A stretch of DNA of 64,000 bases from Paraburkholderia acidipaludis NBRC 101816. Its GTDB lineage: Bacteria; Pseudomonadota; Gammaproteobacteria; Burkholderiales; Burkholderiaceae. The stretch lies in assembly GCF_000684975.1 (NCBI RefSeq), contig NZ_BAXZ01000005.1:310001-374000 (forward strand). Direction: 5' to 3'. The translations under genes and the position numbers were made by a program. Shown piece by piece: positions 10,942 to 19,549 of this stretch (position 1 is its first letter; every line of letters starts with the position of its first letter). The notes beneath the pieces were generated by a model, which worked only from the letters and a program-made list of their open reading frames with translations, ran no database searches and was not told the DNA's origin.

Positions 10942-11541
10942 TCAGAGGTGATGCACGAAGTTGCTGATGCCCGCGAGGATCATCTCCACGGAGATCGCCA
11001 CGAGCACGAGACCCATCAGCCGCTCGAACGCCGTCACCACGCGCTCGCCAAGCCATTGCTGGATGCGCTCGGCCAGCACCAGCACGGCCGCACAGACCAC
11101 CATCGTCACGGTGAGCGCGCCGATCCATTCGACCAGTTTGCCCGGCGCCTGCGAGGTGAGCAGCATGACCGTGGCAAGCGCGGAAGGCCCCGCCAGCGCC
11201 GGAATGGCGAGCGGCACGATGAGCGGCTCGCCGTCCTTGTCGCCGCCGCCGAACGGTCCGCCCGGATGCGGGAAGATCATGCGCAGCGCGATCAGGAACA
11301 GCACGATGCCGCCGCCGATGCGCAGCGACGTGTCCGTGAGCCCCATCATCCGCAGGAAACCGTTGCCGGCCACCATGAAGATGAGCAGGATTCCGAACGC
11401 GATCGCCACTTCCCGCAGGATCACGATCGCCCGGCGCGACCGCTCCACGTGGCGCAGACACCCGATGAAGAGCGGAATGTTGCCGAGCGGATCGGTGATG
11501 AGGAGGAGCAGGACGGTCGCGGAAAGGAAGCTGTATTCCAT
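10942..11541 (-). CDS. MarC/YhgN family integral membrane protein
   Basis: 199 residues with six hydrophobic segments. The family signature DPLGNIPLF is at residues 17-25, and the second half has PLAIPALAGPSAL. MarC proteins were once linked to multiple antibiotic resistance, but that was withdrawn and the function is unknown. It starts 14 bp after proS with AGGAAG upstream, so it is probably co-transcribed with proS. Confidence 0.88.
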   Translation of the reverse strand: MEYSFLSATVLLLLITDPLGNIPLFIGCLRHVERSRRAIVILREVAIAFGILLIFMVAGNGFLRMMGLTDTSLRIGGGIVLFLIALRMIFPHPGGPFGGGDKDGEPLIVPLAIPALAGPSALATVMLLTSQAPGKLVEWIGALTVTMVVCAAVLVLAERIQQWLGERVVTAFERLMGLVLVAISVEMILAGISNFVHHL

Positions 11542-11555
11542 CGCTTCCTGGCCGC

Positions 11556-13292
11556 CTAGCGCGCGAGCGCCGCGCGGACCTTCTGCACCACCGCCTGCGC
11601 GGCCTCTTCGGCCGGCAACAACGTCGGCTCGGCGTCGCGGCGGCCCTGGTACTCGATCTTGCCTTCCTTGAGGCCTCGCTCGCCGATCACGAGACGATGC
11701 GGCACGCCGATCAGCTCCCAGTCGGCGAACATCACGCCCGGACGCTCGCCGCGGTCGTCGAGGATCACGTCCACGCCGGCCTTCACGAGCTCGTCGTAGA
11801 TGCGTTCGGCGTGCTCGCGCACGAGCTCGCTGCGGTCCATGCCCATCGGGCAGAGCACCACCTCGAACGGCGCGATCGATTCCGGCCAGATGATGCCCTT
11901 CTCATCGAAGTTCTGTTCGATCGCGGCGCCCAGGATACGCGTGATGCCAATGCCGTAGCAGCCCATCTGCATCGGCGCGGGCTTGCCGTTCTCGGCGAGG
12001 AAGGTCGCGCCCATTGCATCGGAGTACTTGGTGCCGAGCTGGAACACGTGGCCCACTTCGATGCCGCGGCAGATGTCGAGCACGCCCTTGCCGTCCGGCG
12101 AGGGATTGCCCTTTTTCACGTTGCGGATGTCGGCGACGACCGGCTCCGGCAGGTCGCGGCCCCAGTTCACGCCCGTCGTGTGGAAGTCCACCTCGTTCGA
12201 ACCCACTACGAAGTCGCTCATGTTCGCGACCGTACGGTCCGCGATCACCTTGACGGGCTTCTTCGTGTTGAGCGGCCCGAGGTAGCCCGGCGGCGTGCCG
12301 AACCATTCGACAATCTCGGCTTCGGTCGCGAAGCGGAAATTGGCGAGGCCTTCGAGCTTCGCCACCTTGATCTCGTTCAGGTCGTGGTCGCCGCGCAGCA
12401 TCAGCAGCCAGATCGTGGGCTCGGCGCCTTCGTTGTCGGTCGCCAGAATGATCGACTTGATGGTGCGCTCGAGCGGAATGCCGAGCAGAGCCGCCACGGC
12501 CTCGCACTTCGCCGCGCCCGGCGTCGCGGTCTTCGTGAGGGCTTCGGTAGCCGGGCCGCGCGTGGCGATGAGCGGCAGCGCATCGGCTGCTTCGACGTTG
12601 GCCGCGAAGTCCGAAGTCGGGCAGTAGGCGATATCGTCCTCGCCCGTCTCGGCGATCACGTGAAATTCGTGCGAGCCGCTGCCGCCGATCGAGCCGTTGT
12701 CGGCCGCGACCGCGCGGAACTGCAGGCCGAGACGCGTGAAGATGCGCACATAGGCGTCGTACATCTTTTGGTACGAGCCCTTGAGGCCTTCGATGTCCTT
12801 ATCGAACGAGTACGCGTCCTTCATGATGAACTCGCGGCCGCGCATCACGCCGAAACGGGGACGGATTTCGTCGCGGAACTTCGTCTGCACCTGGTAGAAG
12901 TTCACCGGCAGCTGACGGTAGCTCTTGATCTGGTTGCGCGCGATGTCGGTCACGACTTCCTCGTGCGTCGGACCCATCACGAAATCGCTCTGCTTGCGGT
13001 CCTTGAAGCGCAGCAGTTCCGGCCCGTATTTTTCCCAGCGTCCCGATTCCTGCCACAGCTCGGCCGGCTGCACGGCCGGCATCAGGAGCTCGATCGCGCC
13101 CGCACGGTTCATTTCCTCGCGCACGATCTGCTCGACCTTGCGGATCGAGCGCAGGCCGATCGGCAGATAGTTGTAGATGCCGCCCGCGACGCGGCGGATC
13201 ATGCCCGCGCGGACCATCAACTTGTGGCTGACGATTTCGGCGTCAGCCGGCGCTTCCTTCAGGGTGCCGATAAAGAAACGGGAGGCTTTCAT
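11556..13292 (-). CDS. proS: Prolyl-tRNA synthetase
   Basis: 578 residues, class IIa, bacterial type. Motif 1 lies near VRAGMIRRVAGGIYNYLPIG, motif 2 near FRDEIRPRFGVMRGREFIMK (about 137-157), and motif 3 near GCYGIGITRILGA (about 444-456). The YbaK-like editing insertion (about 225-405), which clears Ala-tRNA-Pro, is present, including the segment with KTATPGAAKCEA. The C-terminal anticodon-binding domain follows. It charges tRNA-Pro, including the isoacceptor that hosts the island in this window. Confidence 0.97.
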   Translation of the reverse strand: MKASRFFIGTLKEAPADAEIVSHKLMVRAGMIRRVAGGIYNYLPIGLRSIRKVEQIVREEMNRAGAIELLMPAVQPAELWQESGRWEKYGPELLRFKDRKQSDFVMGPTHEEVVTDIARNQIKSYRQLPVNFYQVQTKFRDEIRPRFGVMRGREFIMKDAYSFDKDIEGLKGSYQKMYDAYVRIFTRLGLQFRAVAADNGSIGGSGSHEFHVIAETGEDDIAYCPTSDFAANVEAADALPLIATRGPATEALTKTATPGAAKCEAVAALLGIPLERTIKSIILATDNEGAEPTIWLLMLRGDHDLNEIKVAKLEGLANFRFATEAEIVEWFGTPPGYLGPLNTKKPVKVIADRTVANMSDFVVGSNEVDFHTTGVNWGRDLPEPVVADIRNVKKGNPSPDGKGVLDICRGIEVGHVFQLGTKYSDAMGATFLAENGKPAPMQMGCYGIGITRILGAAIEQNFDEKGIIWPESIAPFEVVLCPMGMDRSELVREHAERIYDELVKAGVDVILDDRGERPGVMFADWELIGVPHRLVIGERGLKEGKIEYQGRRDAEPTLLPAEEAAQAVVQKVRAALAR

Positions 13293-13492
13293 TCAGATTA
13301 TCCAAAGGCGGCGGCCCGGTGAGAGGCCGCCCGAAAGAGTCCAACGATGGAGTTCACAGACCCGACATTATGACAACGCCCCATGCACCGCACCGATGAC
13401 GCCAGCCGGCCTTGCGACGAACGCTGCTTGCGCGCTCGCGGCAAATCGCGCCAATCTTCCGGCCGCCGGGTGCGTGAGGACCGTTATCTGTT

Positions 13493-13498
13493 TATAAT
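13493..13498 (+). promoter_or_regulatory. -10 element upstream of rppH
   Basis: A consensus TATAAT lies 33 bp before the rppH start codon. No good -35 element is visible. Confidence 0.4.
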
Positions 13499-13531
13499 CA
13501 AAGCAATTTTAAAGGATTCGAAGGTGGTTGT

Positions 13532-14179
13532 ATGCTGGATCGTGAAGGCTTTCGCCCGAACGTCGGCATCATCCTCTTGAACGCGCACAACGAGGTGTTT
13601 TGGGGCAAGCGGGTTCGCGAACATTCCTGGCAGTTTCCGCAAGGGGGCATCAAGTATGGTGAGACCCCTTTGCAGGCAATGTATCGGGAGTTGCAAGAAG
13701 AAACCGGGCTGCTTCCTGAGCACGTCAAGATTGTCGGTCGCACGCGCGACTGGTTGCGTTATGAGGTGCCGGACAAGTTCATCAAGCGCGAAGTGCGCGG
13801 CCATTATCGCGGTCAGAAACAGATCTGGTTTCTGCTGCGCATGGTCGGGCGCGACTGCGATATCTGCCTGCGGGCAACGGAGCATCCCGAGTTCGATGCG
13901 TGGCGCTGGAACGAGTACTGGGTGCCGCTTGAAGCGGTCATCGAGTTCAAGCGCGACGTCTATCAGCTCGCGTTGACCGAGTTGTCGCGCTTCCTGCGGC
14001 GCGCCGCCGCGCCGCGCCAGGAACGCCACGAGCGCGGCATGCATGCTCACGAGGTCCGCTACCCGCGCATCGTCACGTCGGCGCATGCCGATGCCGTGCA
14101 GGCAGCCCCGGCGCTGGAAAGCGGCTGTGGGGGCGACGGCGGGAGTATGATCGTGCCTGCGCCGGGCGAGCACGAGTAA
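13532..14179 (+). CDS. rppH: RNA pyrophosphohydrolase
   Basis: 215 residues. This Nudix enzyme removes pyrophosphate from mRNA 5' ends and so starts RNase E decay. The Nudix box runs from GGIKYGETPLQAMYRELQEE, with Glu residues in the REUxEE positions (about residues 37-60). Residues beyond about 160 form a longer low-complexity tail than in E. coli, usual for Burkholderia. Start at ATG 13532 with AAGGTGG upstream. Confidence 0.93.
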   Translation: MLDREGFRPNVGIILLNAHNEVFWGKRVREHSWQFPQGGIKYGETPLQAMYRELQEETGLLPEHVKIVGRTRDWLRYEVPDKFIKREVRGHYRGQKQIWFLLRMVGRDCDICLRATEHPEFDAWRWNEYWVPLEAVIEFKRDVYQLALTELSRFLRRAAAPRQERHERGMHAHEVRYPRIVTSAHADAVQAAPALESGCGGDGGSMIVPAPGEHE

Positions 14180-14310
14180 GCCCGTCACGACGGCGTGCCG
14201 GGGGGGAACCCGCGGCGAGAACCGGCGACGCGAACCCACGGTTTGCGCCGCCGTTCGTATTTGCGGCGCTGCGCTTCAAGGCCGGGCCGTTGCTTCGAAG
14301 GAAAATCAAT

Positions 14311-14874
14311 TTGAAACGATTGGCTCTTGCCGTGGTGTGCGCCGCGGCCGCAAGTAGTGTCCTGCTGACCGCCTGCAGCAGTTCCGGCCCCACCAACAAG
14401 GACGACAGCGCGTTTGTCTACCTGTTCGACCGCCAGGGCAGCTGGAAAGAAAACGCGCTCGAAGGGCTGCCGCCGATGCCGCAAGCCGGCACAAAGCTGC
14501 TGCCGTTTGACGTCTCGAACGATACGTCGCTCAAGTTCGCGATCGATCCGGCTTCGCTGACGGTCGGCTCCGACGGCGTCGTGCGCTACACGGTCGTCAT
14601 CACGAGCCCGAGCGGCGCGCGCAACGTGAACTACGAGGGCATACGTTGCGACACGTACGAGTGGCGCCTGTACGCGAGCCTCGATGCCGACCACAACGCG
14701 TGGGACCAGACCGTTGCGAACGACTGGTCGCGTATCGAGAACGGCTCGCTGAACGCGTATCGTGCCTCGCTCTATCAGGACTATTTCTGCGCGAACAAGA
14801 TGCCGGTGGCAAAGGCTCAGGTCATCGTCGACAACCTGCGCTACGGCCGCACGCAGGCGTCGCTGATCCACTGA
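14311..14874 (+). CDS. CNP1-like family lipoprotein
   Basis: 187 residues. A lipoprotein signal peptide ends in LLTAC, with Cys as the lipidation site, followed by a single domain of the CNP1-like family of betaproteobacteria; function unknown. TTG at 14311 is chosen because AAGGA lies 8 bases upstream and the protein then begins with a normal basic n-region (KRLALAVV). TTG at 14290 is in frame but has no site. It lies 131 bp behind rppH, possibly in the same unit. Confidence 0.82.
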   Translation: MKRLALAVVCAAAASSVLLTACSSSGPTNKDDSAFVYLFDRQGSWKENALEGLPPMPQAGTKLLPFDVSNDTSLKFAIDPASLTVGSDGVVRYTVVITSPSGARNVNYEGIRCDTYEWRLYASLDADHNAWDQTVANDWSRIENGSLNAYRASLYQDYFCANKMPVAKAQVIVDNLRYGRTQASLIH

Positions 14875-14895
14875 CACCCGGCCTGGAACACCATA

Positions 14896-14934
14896 AAAAA
14901 AGCTGCCCCGGCTCGATGCCGGGGCAGCTTTTTT
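14896..14934. terminator. Bidirectional terminator between the CNP1-like gene and proB
   Basis: Perfect 17-bp arms (14896-14912 and 14918-14934) with A-run and T-run at the ends sit between convergent genes. Confidence 0.92.
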
Positions 14935-14969
14935 GTCGCCCGTATTTCCGCCAGGGATGCGGGTGCAGA

Positions 14970-16088
14970 TCAGACCAGCACGAGATTGTCGCGATGAATC
15001 AGCTCCGGTTCCAGCATGTAGCCGAGCACGCCCTCAATCTCGCCGCTCGGATGACGCTGGATCAGCTTCGTTTCCGCGCTGCTGTAGTTCGTGAGCCCGC
15101 GCGCCACCTCCACGCCCGTGCTGTTCAGGCACGCAATGACCTCGCCGCGCGCGAACGCACCCTGCACGCCGACTACACCGATCGGCAGCAGGCTCTTGCC
15201 GTCCGCGGTGAGTTTTTGCACGGCGCCGTCGTCGATCACCACATGGCCGCGCACCTGCAGATGGTCGGCCATCCATTGCTTGCGGGCCGCCATGCGGGCC
15301 GTGCGGGCGATGAGCTGCGTGCCGATCGCCTCGCCCGAGGCGAGTCGCACGAGCACGTCGGCCTCCCGGCCGCTCGCGATCACCGTGTTCGCGCCGCTAT
15401 GCGCCGCGCGCTTGGCCGCGAGGATCTTGGTGAGCATGCCGCCGCGACCGAGGCTCGACCCCGCGCCGCCCGCCATCGCCTCGAGTTCGGACTTGCCGGC
15501 GTCGGCCTCGCGGACCAGCGTGGCGGCCGGATCCTTGCGCGGATCCGCCGTGTAAAGCCCGCTCTGGTCGGTGAGAATCACGAGCGCATCGCCTTCGATG
15601 AGGTTCGCGACGAGCGCGCCGAGCGTGTCGTTGTCGCCGAACTTGATTTCGTCGGTAACGACCGTGTCGTTCTCGTTGATGATGGGCACGACTCCGAGAC
15701 GCAGCAGCGTGAGCAGCGTCGAGCGCGCGTTCAGGTAACGTTCGCGATCGGCGAGGTCGGCATGGGTGAGCAGGATCTGCGCGGTACGAATGCCGTGCCC
15801 GGCGAAGCTGCTTTCGTACACCTGCGCAAGTCCCATCTGGCCGACCGCCGCGGCCGCCTGCAATTCGTCGATCTCGCGCGGGCGCTTGCTCCAGCCAAGC
15901 CGTTGCATGCCCTCGGCGATAGCGCCCGAGCTGACGAGCACGACCTCGAAGCCCCGCTCGCGCAGCGCCGCGATCTGCGAGGCCCAACGGCCGATCGCCG
16001 CATGATCGAGCCCGCGGCCATCATTGGTGACAAGGCTCGAACCGACTTTCACTACCAGACGCCGGGAATCGGCGATGACGGAACGCAT
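14970..16088 (-). CDS. proB: Glutamate 5-kinase
   Basis: 372 residues. First step of proline synthesis: ATP-dependent phosphorylation of glutamate. The amino-acid-kinase domain shows KVGSSLVTNDG near the start, VSSGAIAEGM, and NDTLGALVANLI (about 148). A C-terminal PUA domain (about 280-372) is present. ATG 16088 gives MRSVIADSRR; upstream in-frame sequence is non-coding in character. It follows obgE at 77 bp. Confidence 0.95.
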   Translation of the reverse strand: MRSVIADSRRLVVKVGSSLVTNDGRGLDHAAIGRWASQIAALRERGFEVVLVSSGAIAEGMQRLGWSKRPREIDELQAAAAVGQMGLAQVYESSFAGHGIRTAQILLTHADLADRERYLNARSTLLTLLRLGVVPIINENDTVVTDEIKFGDNDTLGALVANLIEGDALVILTDQSGLYTADPRKDPAATLVREADAGKSELEAMAGGAGSSLGRGGMLTKILAAKRAAHSGANTVIASGREADVLVRLASGEAIGTQLIARTARMAARKQWMADHLQVRGHVVIDDGAVQKLTADGKSLLPIGVVGVQGAFARGEVIACLNSTGVEVARGLTNYSSAETKLIQRHPSGEIEGVLGYMLEPELIHRDNLVLV

Positions 16089-16165
16089 GCTGCGCGGTCT
16101 CCCAAATGGCTGATGACGCGTAAAGCTGCCGGCGCGCCATGCGCGCCGGAGAGGGCGAAGATGGG

Positions 16166-17278
16166 TTATTCCTGCGATGCCTGCGGCTGCACGCCCCCGT
16201 CGTCCGGCGCGTCGCGGAAACGCACGTCGGACGCGAGATCTTCCGCCTCGGCCGCGCGGCGCGCGTCCGAGTGGGCCGCGACGTAGTCGTACACCGCGTA
16301 GCACAGGTTTTCGCAGCCCTGGCCCGTGAGCGCCGAAATCTCGAAGACCGGACCGTCCCACTCGAAGCGCTTCACGAAGTCGGCGACTCGCGCGGCGCGC
16401 TGGTCTTCGGGCACCATGTCGAGCTTGTTCAGAACGAGCCAGCGCGGCTTTTGATAGAGCGTCTCGTCGTACTTGCGCAGTTCCTCGACGATGGCCTTCG
16501 CCTCGGTCACCGGATCGACCGACTCGTCGAACGGTGCGAGATCGACCAGATGCAGCAGCAGATTCGTGCGCTGCAGGTGGCGCAGGAACTGATGGCCGAG
16601 CCCCGCGCCTTCCGCCGCGCCTTCGATCAGGCCCGGAATGTCGGCAATCACGAAGCTCTTGCTCGGCCCCACGCGCACCACGCCCAGGTTCGGCGCGAGC
16701 GTCGTGAACGGGTAGTCGGCGATCTTGGGCCTGGCGTTCGAAACCGCCGAGATGAACGTGGACTTGCCCGCGTTCGGCATGCCGAGCAGGCCGACGTCGG
16801 CCAGCACCTTCAGCTCGAGCTTGAGCATGCGGCGCTCGCCGGGCTTGCCGTCGGTTTTCTGGCGCGGCGCGCGGTTCGTGGACGACTTGAAATGCAGGTT
16901 GCCGAGGCCGCCCGCCCCACCCGTTGCGACGACCACGCGCTGGTCGTGCTCGGTGAGGTCGGCGATCAGCTCGCCCGTTTCGAGATCCGAGATGGCCGTG
17001 CCCACCGGCATGCGCAGCGTGATGTCGTCGCCGCCCTTGCCGTAGCAGTCCGAGCCGCGGCCGTTTTCGCCGTTGCGCGCCTGGTGCTTCTTCGTATAGC
17101 GGTAGTCGATCAGCGTATTGATATTGCGGTCCGCGATCACGTAGACGCTGCCGCCACGCCCGCCGTCGCCGCCGTCCGGCCCGCCGAACGGGACGAACTT
17201 CTCGCGCCGCATCGACGCGCTGCCATCGCCCCCATCGCCGGCGATGACTTCGATCTTCGCTTCGTCAATGAACTTCAT
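16166..17278 (-). CDS. obgE: Ribosome-assembly GTPase Obg
   Basis: 370 residues. It has a glycine-rich Obg domain (1-158: GGDGGDGSASMRREKFVPFGG and repeats), then a G domain with GMPNAGKST (about 166), DIPGLIEGA (about 212) and NKLDMV (about 283), and a short acidic tail. It acts in 50S maturation and stress response. The position after rplU-rpmA is the conserved one. A terminator lies between rpmA and this gene. Confidence 0.96.
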   Translation of the reverse strand: MKFIDEAKIEVIAGDGGDGSASMRREKFVPFGGPDGGDGGRGGSVYVIADRNINTLIDYRYTKKHQARNGENGRGSDCYGKGGDDITLRMPVGTAISDLETGELIADLTEHDQRVVVATGGAGGLGNLHFKSSTNRAPRQKTDGKPGERRMLKLELKVLADVGLLGMPNAGKSTFISAVSNARPKIADYPFTTLAPNLGVVRVGPSKSFVIADIPGLIEGAAEGAGLGHQFLRHLQRTNLLLHLVDLAPFDESVDPVTEAKAIVEELRKYDETLYQKPRWLVLNKLDMVPEDQRAARVADFVKRFEWDGPVFEISALTGQGCENLCYAVYDYVAAHSDARRAAEAEDLASDVRFRDAPDDGGVQPQASQE

Positions 17279-17364
17279 GCGTTACTCCGTCCCGTGGATG
17301 TCGTTATTTTGCCGCGCGCCGGCCTCCGGGCCAACCTGGCCGAACGGACACGCCCCATAAGCAA

Positions 17365-17391
17365 AAGGCCCCGCAAACTTCGCGGGGCCTT
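17365..17391 (-). terminator. Terminator after rpmA
   Basis: Arms AAGGCCCCGC (17365-17374) and GCGGGGCCTT (17382-17391) are followed on the minus strand by further T. obgE may be read by read-through or from its own promoter. Confidence 0.75.
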
Positions 17392-17420
17392 CCTTGCGTC
17401 GATTGCGAACGGGCCAGTAC

Positions 17421-17684
17421 TTAGGCCGCTGCCGGGACGACGTTGACCGTGTGCTTGTTCGCCGCGCCCTTGGTGGTGAACGAGACGTGGCCATCGACCA
17501 GCGCGTAGAGCGTGTGGTCCTTGCCGATGCCGACGTTCAGGCCCGGGTGCATGCGCGTGCCGCGCTGGCGAACGATGATGCCGCCGGCGAGGATCGCCTG
17601 GCCACCGAACACCTTGACGCCCAGTCGTTTCGACTCGGAATCGCGGCCGTTACGCGAGGAACCGCCTGCCTTTTTGTGTGCCAT
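17421..17684 (-). CDS. rpmA: 50S ribosomal protein L27
   Basis: 87 residues, starting MAHKKAGGSSRNGRDSESK, with the L27 core GGQAILAGGIIVRQRGTRMHPG. Its N-terminus reaches the peptidyl-transferase centre. It lies 26 bp after rplU. Confidence 0.98.
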   Translation of the reverse strand: MAHKKAGGSSRNGRDSESKRLGVKVFGGQAILAGGIIVRQRGTRMHPGLNVGIGKDHTLYALVDGHVSFTTKGAANKHTVNVVPAAA

Positions 17685-17710
17685 TTGTTTGCTCCTTTAC
17701 CTGCGTGCGC

Positions 17711-18022
17711 TTACGCGTTGATCGCGTCGATGCGCAGTTCGGTGTAGTTCTGGCGGTGGCCGCCATGCTTCTGGTAGTGCTTCCGGCGACGCATCTTGAA
17801 GATGGTCACTTTGGCGTGACGACCGTGCGAGACAACGGTGGCCTTGACGGAAGCCCCACTGACCAGCGGCGTACCGAACTGAATCGATTCGCCTTCGCCC
17901 ACTGCGAGAACCTGGTCGAGCGTGATTTCTGCGTCAATGTCAGCCGGTATCTGTTCTACTTTGAGTTTTTCGCCAACGGCAACCTTGTACTGCTTGCCGC
18001 CGGTTTTTATGACCGCGTACAT
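17711..18022 (-). CDS. rplU: 50S ribosomal protein L21
   Basis: 103 residues, starting [14 protein letters not shown], with [17 protein letters not shown] near the end, typical of L21. ATG 18022 is the family start; the 12 codons upstream are excluded. First gene of the rplU-rpmA(-obgE) unit. Confidence 0.98.
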
Positions 18023-18077
18023 TGAGAACCTCACTCTGAGAATACTTTCCAGACACACTGCGCGCTGGAAACCTTAG

Positions 18078-18106
18078 ATTATACATAGAGTTAGCGGCGC
18101 GGTCAA
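18078..18106 (-). promoter_or_regulatory. Promoter of rplU-rpmA
   Basis: On the minus strand TTGACC (18106-18101) and a perfect TATAAT (18083-18078) are separated by 17 bp, giving a leader of about 50 nt before rplU. Confidence 0.85.
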
Positions 18107-18297
18107 AACTCCTTGACATCCATCTCGGCCTGCCGCCACGCGCACGGCGGCACATCCCGTGCGGAGCGTCGAAAGCGCCGCCTGGCGGGCGTTTCCCGAG
18201 TCCCGCCCCTGGACCGAAGGCCAATCTGGAGACGTCTCAGGGTCCGGCGTTTGCGCGATTCGCCTTATAATCCGCGGCACTACCCCTATTCGCCATC

Positions 18298-19290
18298 ATG
18301 TCGTCCACCGCCACCCACACCCCCAGCGCCGCTGCCCTGCTCGCCCCGATTGCCGCTGACATGGAGCAGGTCAACCGCGTCATCCGGCAAAGCCTGGCGT
18401 CCGAGGTGATGCTGATCAACCAGATCTCCGAGTACATCATCGGTGCGGGGGGCAAGCGCCTGCGCCCGGCGCTGCTGCTGCTCGTCGCGGGGGCGCTGGG
18501 CGACCGCGGCACGCATCGTCACGAACTCGCCGCCGTCGTGGAATTCATCCATACGGCGACGCTGCTGCATGACGACGTGGTGGACGAATCCGACCTGCGG
18601 CGCGGCCGGCAGACGGCCAATGCGCTCTTCGGCAACGCCGCGAGCGTGCTCGTGGGCGACTACCTGTACTCGCGCTCGTTCGAAATGATGGTGGGCGTGG
18701 GCAAGATGCGCGTGATGGAGATTCTTTCCCAGGCGACCACGATCATCTCCGAAGGCGAGGTGCTCCAGCTCCTGAACATGCATGACGCCGACGTGGACGT
18801 GTCGCGCTACATGCAGGTGATCCGCTACAAGACGGCCAAGCTGTTCGAGGCGGCGGCACAGCTTGGCGCAGTGCTTTCGGGGTCGGATGCGCGAACGGAA
18901 GAAGCGGCCGCCGAGTTCGGCCGGCGCATCGGCACGGCATTCCAGCTCATGGACGACTGGCTCGATTACGCAGGCACGGCCGAGGCGATGGGCAAGAACG
19001 CCGGCGACGACCTGCGCGAAGGCAAGCCCACGCTGCCGCTCATCTGGCTGATCGAGCACGGCACGGCGGCGGAAGCGGCGCTCGCGCGCGAGGCGATCGA
19101 ACAGGGCGGCACGACGCGCTTCGACGAAATCTTCGCGGCGATCACGCGCTCGGGCGCGCTCGATCACACGCTGGAATGCGCAAGGACCGAGGCGCAGGCC
19201 GCCGCCGACGCAATTTCGGCCTTCCCCTCTTCCATTTACAAAGAGAGCCTGCTAGAATTATGTTCTTACTCGACGACGCGCCAGTCTTGA
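18298..19290 (+). CDS. ispB: Octaprenyl diphosphate synthase
   Basis: 330 residues. A trans-polyprenyl synthase that makes the ubiquinone side chain from FPP and IPP. The first Asp-rich motif is LLHDDVVDESDLRRG (about 82-96), the second LMDDWLDY (about 213-220), with GGKRLRPALLLL near residue 50. The -10-like TATAAT at 18266-18271 lies upstream. The gene ends 37 bp before the split tRNA and keeps its usual place in front of tRNA-Pro. Confidence 0.94.
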   Translation: MSSTATHTPSAAALLAPIAADMEQVNRVIRQSLASEVMLINQISEYIIGAGGKRLRPALLLLVAGALGDRGTHRHELAAVVEFIHTATLLHDDVVDESDLRRGRQTANALFGNAASVLVGDYLYSRSFEMMVGVGKMRVMEILSQATTIISEGEVLQLLNMHDADVDVSRYMQVIRYKTAKLFEAAAQLGAVLSGSDARTEEAAAEFGRRIGTAFQLMDDWLDYAGTAEAMGKNAGDDLREGKPTLPLIWLIEHGTAAEAALAREAIEQGGTTRFDEIFAAITRSGALDHTLECARTEAQAAADAISAFPSSIYKESLLELCSYSTTRQS

Positions 19291-19322
19291 TTAAGACGCG
19301 GCATGTTGAAGAGTCCAGCAGC

Positions 19323-19367
19323 AAATTCGGGGTGTAGCTTAGCCTGGTAGAGCGCTACGTTCGGGAC
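19323..19367. repeat. Left attachment-site repeat (attL)
   Basis: 45 bp identical to 32917-32961. It covers five bases before the tRNA, the 5' acceptor strand, D-arm, and anticodon arm up to the base after the loop. Confidence 0.9.
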
Positions 19368-19400
19368 TGTTTACACGGTCCACAAATCCTCTCACCCCGA
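19328..19400 (+). pseudogene. tRNA-Pro remnant with replaced middle
   Basis: The first 40 nt and the last 16 nt (19385-19400) equal the intact tRNA at 32922-32995, so the acceptor stem could still form. The 17 nt between (19368-19384) differ fully from the 18 nt of the intact gene: the 3' anticodon strand and T-arm are lost and no CCA follows. It sits behind the native chromosomal promoter region but should not make a functional tRNA. Confidence 0.85.
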
Positions 19401-19549
19401 ATTAAAAACCCCTTTAAAATCAATGAGTTGCTGAGCTTTGATCTCAGGTCAGTATTGCACTAGACTGGTGCATACGATCTTTTGATTTTGCTCTGCGGCT
19501 TTTCTGTGCTTTCGATTCTCTGTTTGCGCTGTATGGGTTGCGGCTCTCT

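Noticed and set aside
19328..19400. A second functional tRNA-Pro
   Set aside because: The anticodon stem cannot close and the T-arm is lost, so it is called a remnant.
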